Shown one piece after another: positions 30,483 to 31,676 of a DNA stretch of 31,676 bases (position 1 is the stretch's first letter; each line of letters begins with the position of its first letter). This DNA is from an uncultured Lachnospiraceae bacterium (GTDB lineage: Bacteria > Bacillota_A > Clostridia > TANB77 > CAG-508). Below the pieces are notes generated by a model. It made no database searches and was not told the DNA's origin. It worked only from the letters and a program-made list of their open reading frames with translations. The position numbers and the translations under genes are program-made. The DNA is taken from positions 1-31,676 of the forward strand of contig CAMUZC010000010.1 of the NCBI GenBank assembly GCA_947165105.1, written 5' to 3'.

Positions 30483-30990
30483 AATTTTTATTACCTCGCC
30501 AAGTTTTCTTTAATTTATCAGCTTCATTTTGAGCGAGTTTATCACATTCTTCATTCCAGTAATTCCCAGCATGTCCTTCTACTTTTCTAAAATCATACCA
30601 AAAATTATCAAAAAATGGAATAATTTCTCGCCATAAATCCTGATTGGCAACTTCTTTTTTATTAGCATTTCGCCAACCATTTGCTTGCCAATTTACATAC
30701 CACTCCTGTAGATAACAATTGATCGCATAAGCAGAATCGCTATATATAATAACTTTTTCTGAATTGCGGCGGACAGTTTTTACATAGTTCAAAGCTTCTT
30801 TAATAGCAATTAATTCCATTCTTTGATTTGTAGTGTTTGGTTCATTTCCTGAAGCAAAATATAATTCTTTACCATCTTGAGTAACAATATAAGCCCAACC
30901 TCCAAAAGTAGATTGTGTGCCTGTTTTCTTTAAAGAACCGTCTGTATAAACTTCTAAATTAATTACTCGTTCTTTGCTATGTTTTTCCAA
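30469..30990 (-). CDS. rnhA: Ribonuclease HI
   Basis: 173 residues from TTG at 30990, chosen because AGGAGG lies eight bases upstream and no better start fits. The catalytic set is complete: D17 (YTDGS), E59 (QRMEL), D85 (YSDSA), H140 and D150 (CDKLA). It removes RNA from RNA-DNA hybrids, such as primers. First gene behind the promoter at 31021; the ligase gene lies further down the operon. Confidence 0.94.
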   Translation of the reverse strand: MEKHSKERVINLEVYTDGSLKKTGTQSTFGGWAYIVTQDGKELYFASGNEPNTTNQRMELIAIKEALNYVKTVRRNSEKVIIYSDSAYAINCYLQEWYVNWQANGWRNANKKEVANQDLWREIIPFFDNFWYDFRKVEGHAGNYWNEECDKLAQNEADKLKKTWRGNKNYDNG

Positions 30991-31020
30991 AATATTGTCC
31001 TCCTTATACTCTTTAAAAAT

Positions 31021-31049
31021 ATTATACTATAAAAAATAAAAAAAGTCAA
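31021..31049 (-). promoter_or_regulatory. SigA-type promoter for the RNase H-ligase-ClpP-PhoH operon
   Basis: -35 TTGACT (31049-31044), a 17-base spacer of almost only T and A, -10 TATAAT (31026-31021), minus strand. The -35 overlaps the end of the terminator stem by two bases. Confidence 0.87.
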
Positions 31050-31074
31050 GGAAGAAGCTTTAAACTTCTTCCTT
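31048..31074 (-). terminator. Terminator after the holin gene, fused to the next promoter
   Basis: Minus strand: AAGGAAGAAG, seven-base loop, CTTCTTCCTT, then GACTTTTTTT. The T run doubles as the promoter spacer. Confidence 0.85.
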
Positions 31075-31269
31075 TTCTTTTACTTCTGGTAAGCCCGCAA
31101 CACTAGTTAGAAGGCTTAAAATGCCCGCTAACGCAGAAGCAGAGGCTACCATGGTCCAATTTACATCGCCTAATGCGGCGCTAGAACCGATAGTTGCAAT
31201 AGCAGTTTGAGCAATAGTTTTTATTGCACGAATACCTGCGGCTTTAAACCATTGTTTAGTAAAGACCAT
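31060..31269 (-). CDS. Phage holin, r1t type
   Basis: 69 residues from ATG at 31269 (an in-frame GTG three codons earlier overlaps the SD AAGGAAGG). Two membrane segments ([19 protein letters not shown] and [19 protein letters not shown]) with the r1t-holin wording [11 protein letters not shown] and GLPEV, and a charged tail. Holins form membrane holes at a set time, letting the endolysin out. No endolysin gene is visible; it may lie beyond the right edge. Confidence 0.9.
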   Translation of the reverse strand: MVFTKQWFKAAGIRAIKTIAQTAIATIGSSAALGDVNWTMVASASALAGILSLLTSVAGLPEVKEKEEV

Positions 31270-31283
31270 AATATTCACCTTCC

Positions 31284-31676
31284 TTATAGAAAATCATTTT
31301 TTTCTAATCGTTCAGCATACAAATCTTGAATATAATTATATTCAACTTCAAAAACTCCATTAGTATCATTTGTTTCTTGTAATAATCGCTTATATTTATC
31401 ATTTAAAGCAACTATATGTTGAAATTCATCTCTCGTATGCTTACGATTGTTGCGACATGAATTGGCAAAATCAAGTATCTCCCAACGTATGCGGTCTTTT
31501 TCATTATTTTTAACATCTTTTTCGATTTTTTCAACTTTATCAATTAGACCATCAATTTTATTACAAGCGTTTCCTGTTATAGTTTTGCCAATCCATTTGA
31601 AAAGGGCAGACCAGGGATTAACTTTGATAGGTGTAATTTGAATAAAAATAGAGACAATAATTACTATTGTCCATAA
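31284..31676 (-). CDS. Membrane-anchored coiled-coil protein upstream of the holin (partial, runs off the right edge)
   Basis: 131 codons from the window edge to TAA (31286-31284); the start lies outside. A membrane segment ([16 protein letters not shown]) is followed by [11 protein letters not shown] and a long coiled coil ([21 protein letters not shown]). I recall proteins of this layout next to r1t holins in Clostridia phages, where they may be a second holin-like component. It ends 14 bases before the holin ATG. Confidence 0.72.
   Translation of the reverse strand, partial: LWTIVIIVSIFIQITPIKVNPWSALFKWIGKTITGNACNKIDGLIDKVEKIEKDVKNNEKDRIRWEILDFANSCRNNRKHTRDEFQHIVALNDKYKRLLQETNDTNGVFEVEYNYIQDLYAERLEKNDFL

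Noticed and set aside
1..31676. tRNA genes or riboswitches
   Set aside because: I saw no cloverleaf-like arrangement or known riboswitch core in the few intergenic spaces; a covariance search would settle it.

Overview
The window is a stretch of an AT-rich double-stranded DNA bacteriophage (tailed-phage type) whose host is almost certainly a low-GC Gram-positive bacterium (Bacillota). The reasons are AGGAGG-type ribosome binding sites on nearly every gene, SigA-like promoters (TTGACT, 17 nt, TATAAT), an r1t-type holin and dense ATGA-overlapping gene strings. The standard code is used, since TGA serves as a stop. Every gene I accept lies on the minus strand, so transcription runs from the right edge (31676) to the left edge (1). 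No DNA polymerase, integrase or structural gene is visible.

In order of transcription: (1) 31676-31060 holds a membrane/coiled-coil protein (cut by the window) and a holin, closed by a terminator that merges into the next promoter. (2) 30990-26901 holds RNase HI, two unknowns, ATP-dependent DNA ligase, a ClpP-like protease and a PIN-PhoH ATPase. (3) 26824-22164 holds an MT-A70 methyltransferase, a ThyX-like thymidylate synthase, a D12-class adenine methyltransferase, a DUF3307-like membrane protein and many small ORFs, including a paralogous pair. (4) 22055-20915 holds an XRE repressor-like gene with its own palindrome, a small gene, a winged-helix protein and a 192-bp array of palindromic GTACCAAA/TTTGGTAC repeats followed by an AT-rich stretch: a candidate replication origin or partition/operator site. 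(5) 20885-17996 holds accessory enzymes (metallophosphoesterase, GNAT, alpha/beta hydrolase). (6) 17930-14944, from its own promoter, holds a probable restriction endonuclease, an N6-adenine methyltransferase, a nucleoside deoxyribosyltransferase and small genes. (7) 14896-12035 holds two Vsr/EDxHD-like homing endonucleases around a C5-cytosine methyltransferase. (8) 12045-7399 holds both subunits of a type IIA topoisomerase and an unknown. (9) 7391-5820 holds tandem promoters, an alanine/lysine-tailed winged-helix protein with unusual codon use, and an SSB-like protein. (10) 5784-3734 holds a RecA/Sak4-like ATPase split by a group I intron with a LAGLIDADG endonuclease, inserted inside the Walker A motif. 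(11) 3646-1 holds a zinc-ribbon protein, DnaB-like helicase, DnaG-like primase and a RecJ-like exonuclease (cut by the window).

The genes fit an early/middle phage programme: replication (helicase, primase, topoisomerase, SSB, ligase, RNase H, RecJ, annealing ATPase), nucleotide supply (ThyX, deoxyribosyltransferase), and four DNA methyltransferases with one restriction enzyme. Regulation looks built from compact terminator-promoter joints. Points most worth a second look are the repeat array beside the winged-helix gene, the intron in the P-loop, the phage-borne restriction-modification pair, the H1-tail-like protein, and leaders with an SD-like element just after the start site but no matching ORF.
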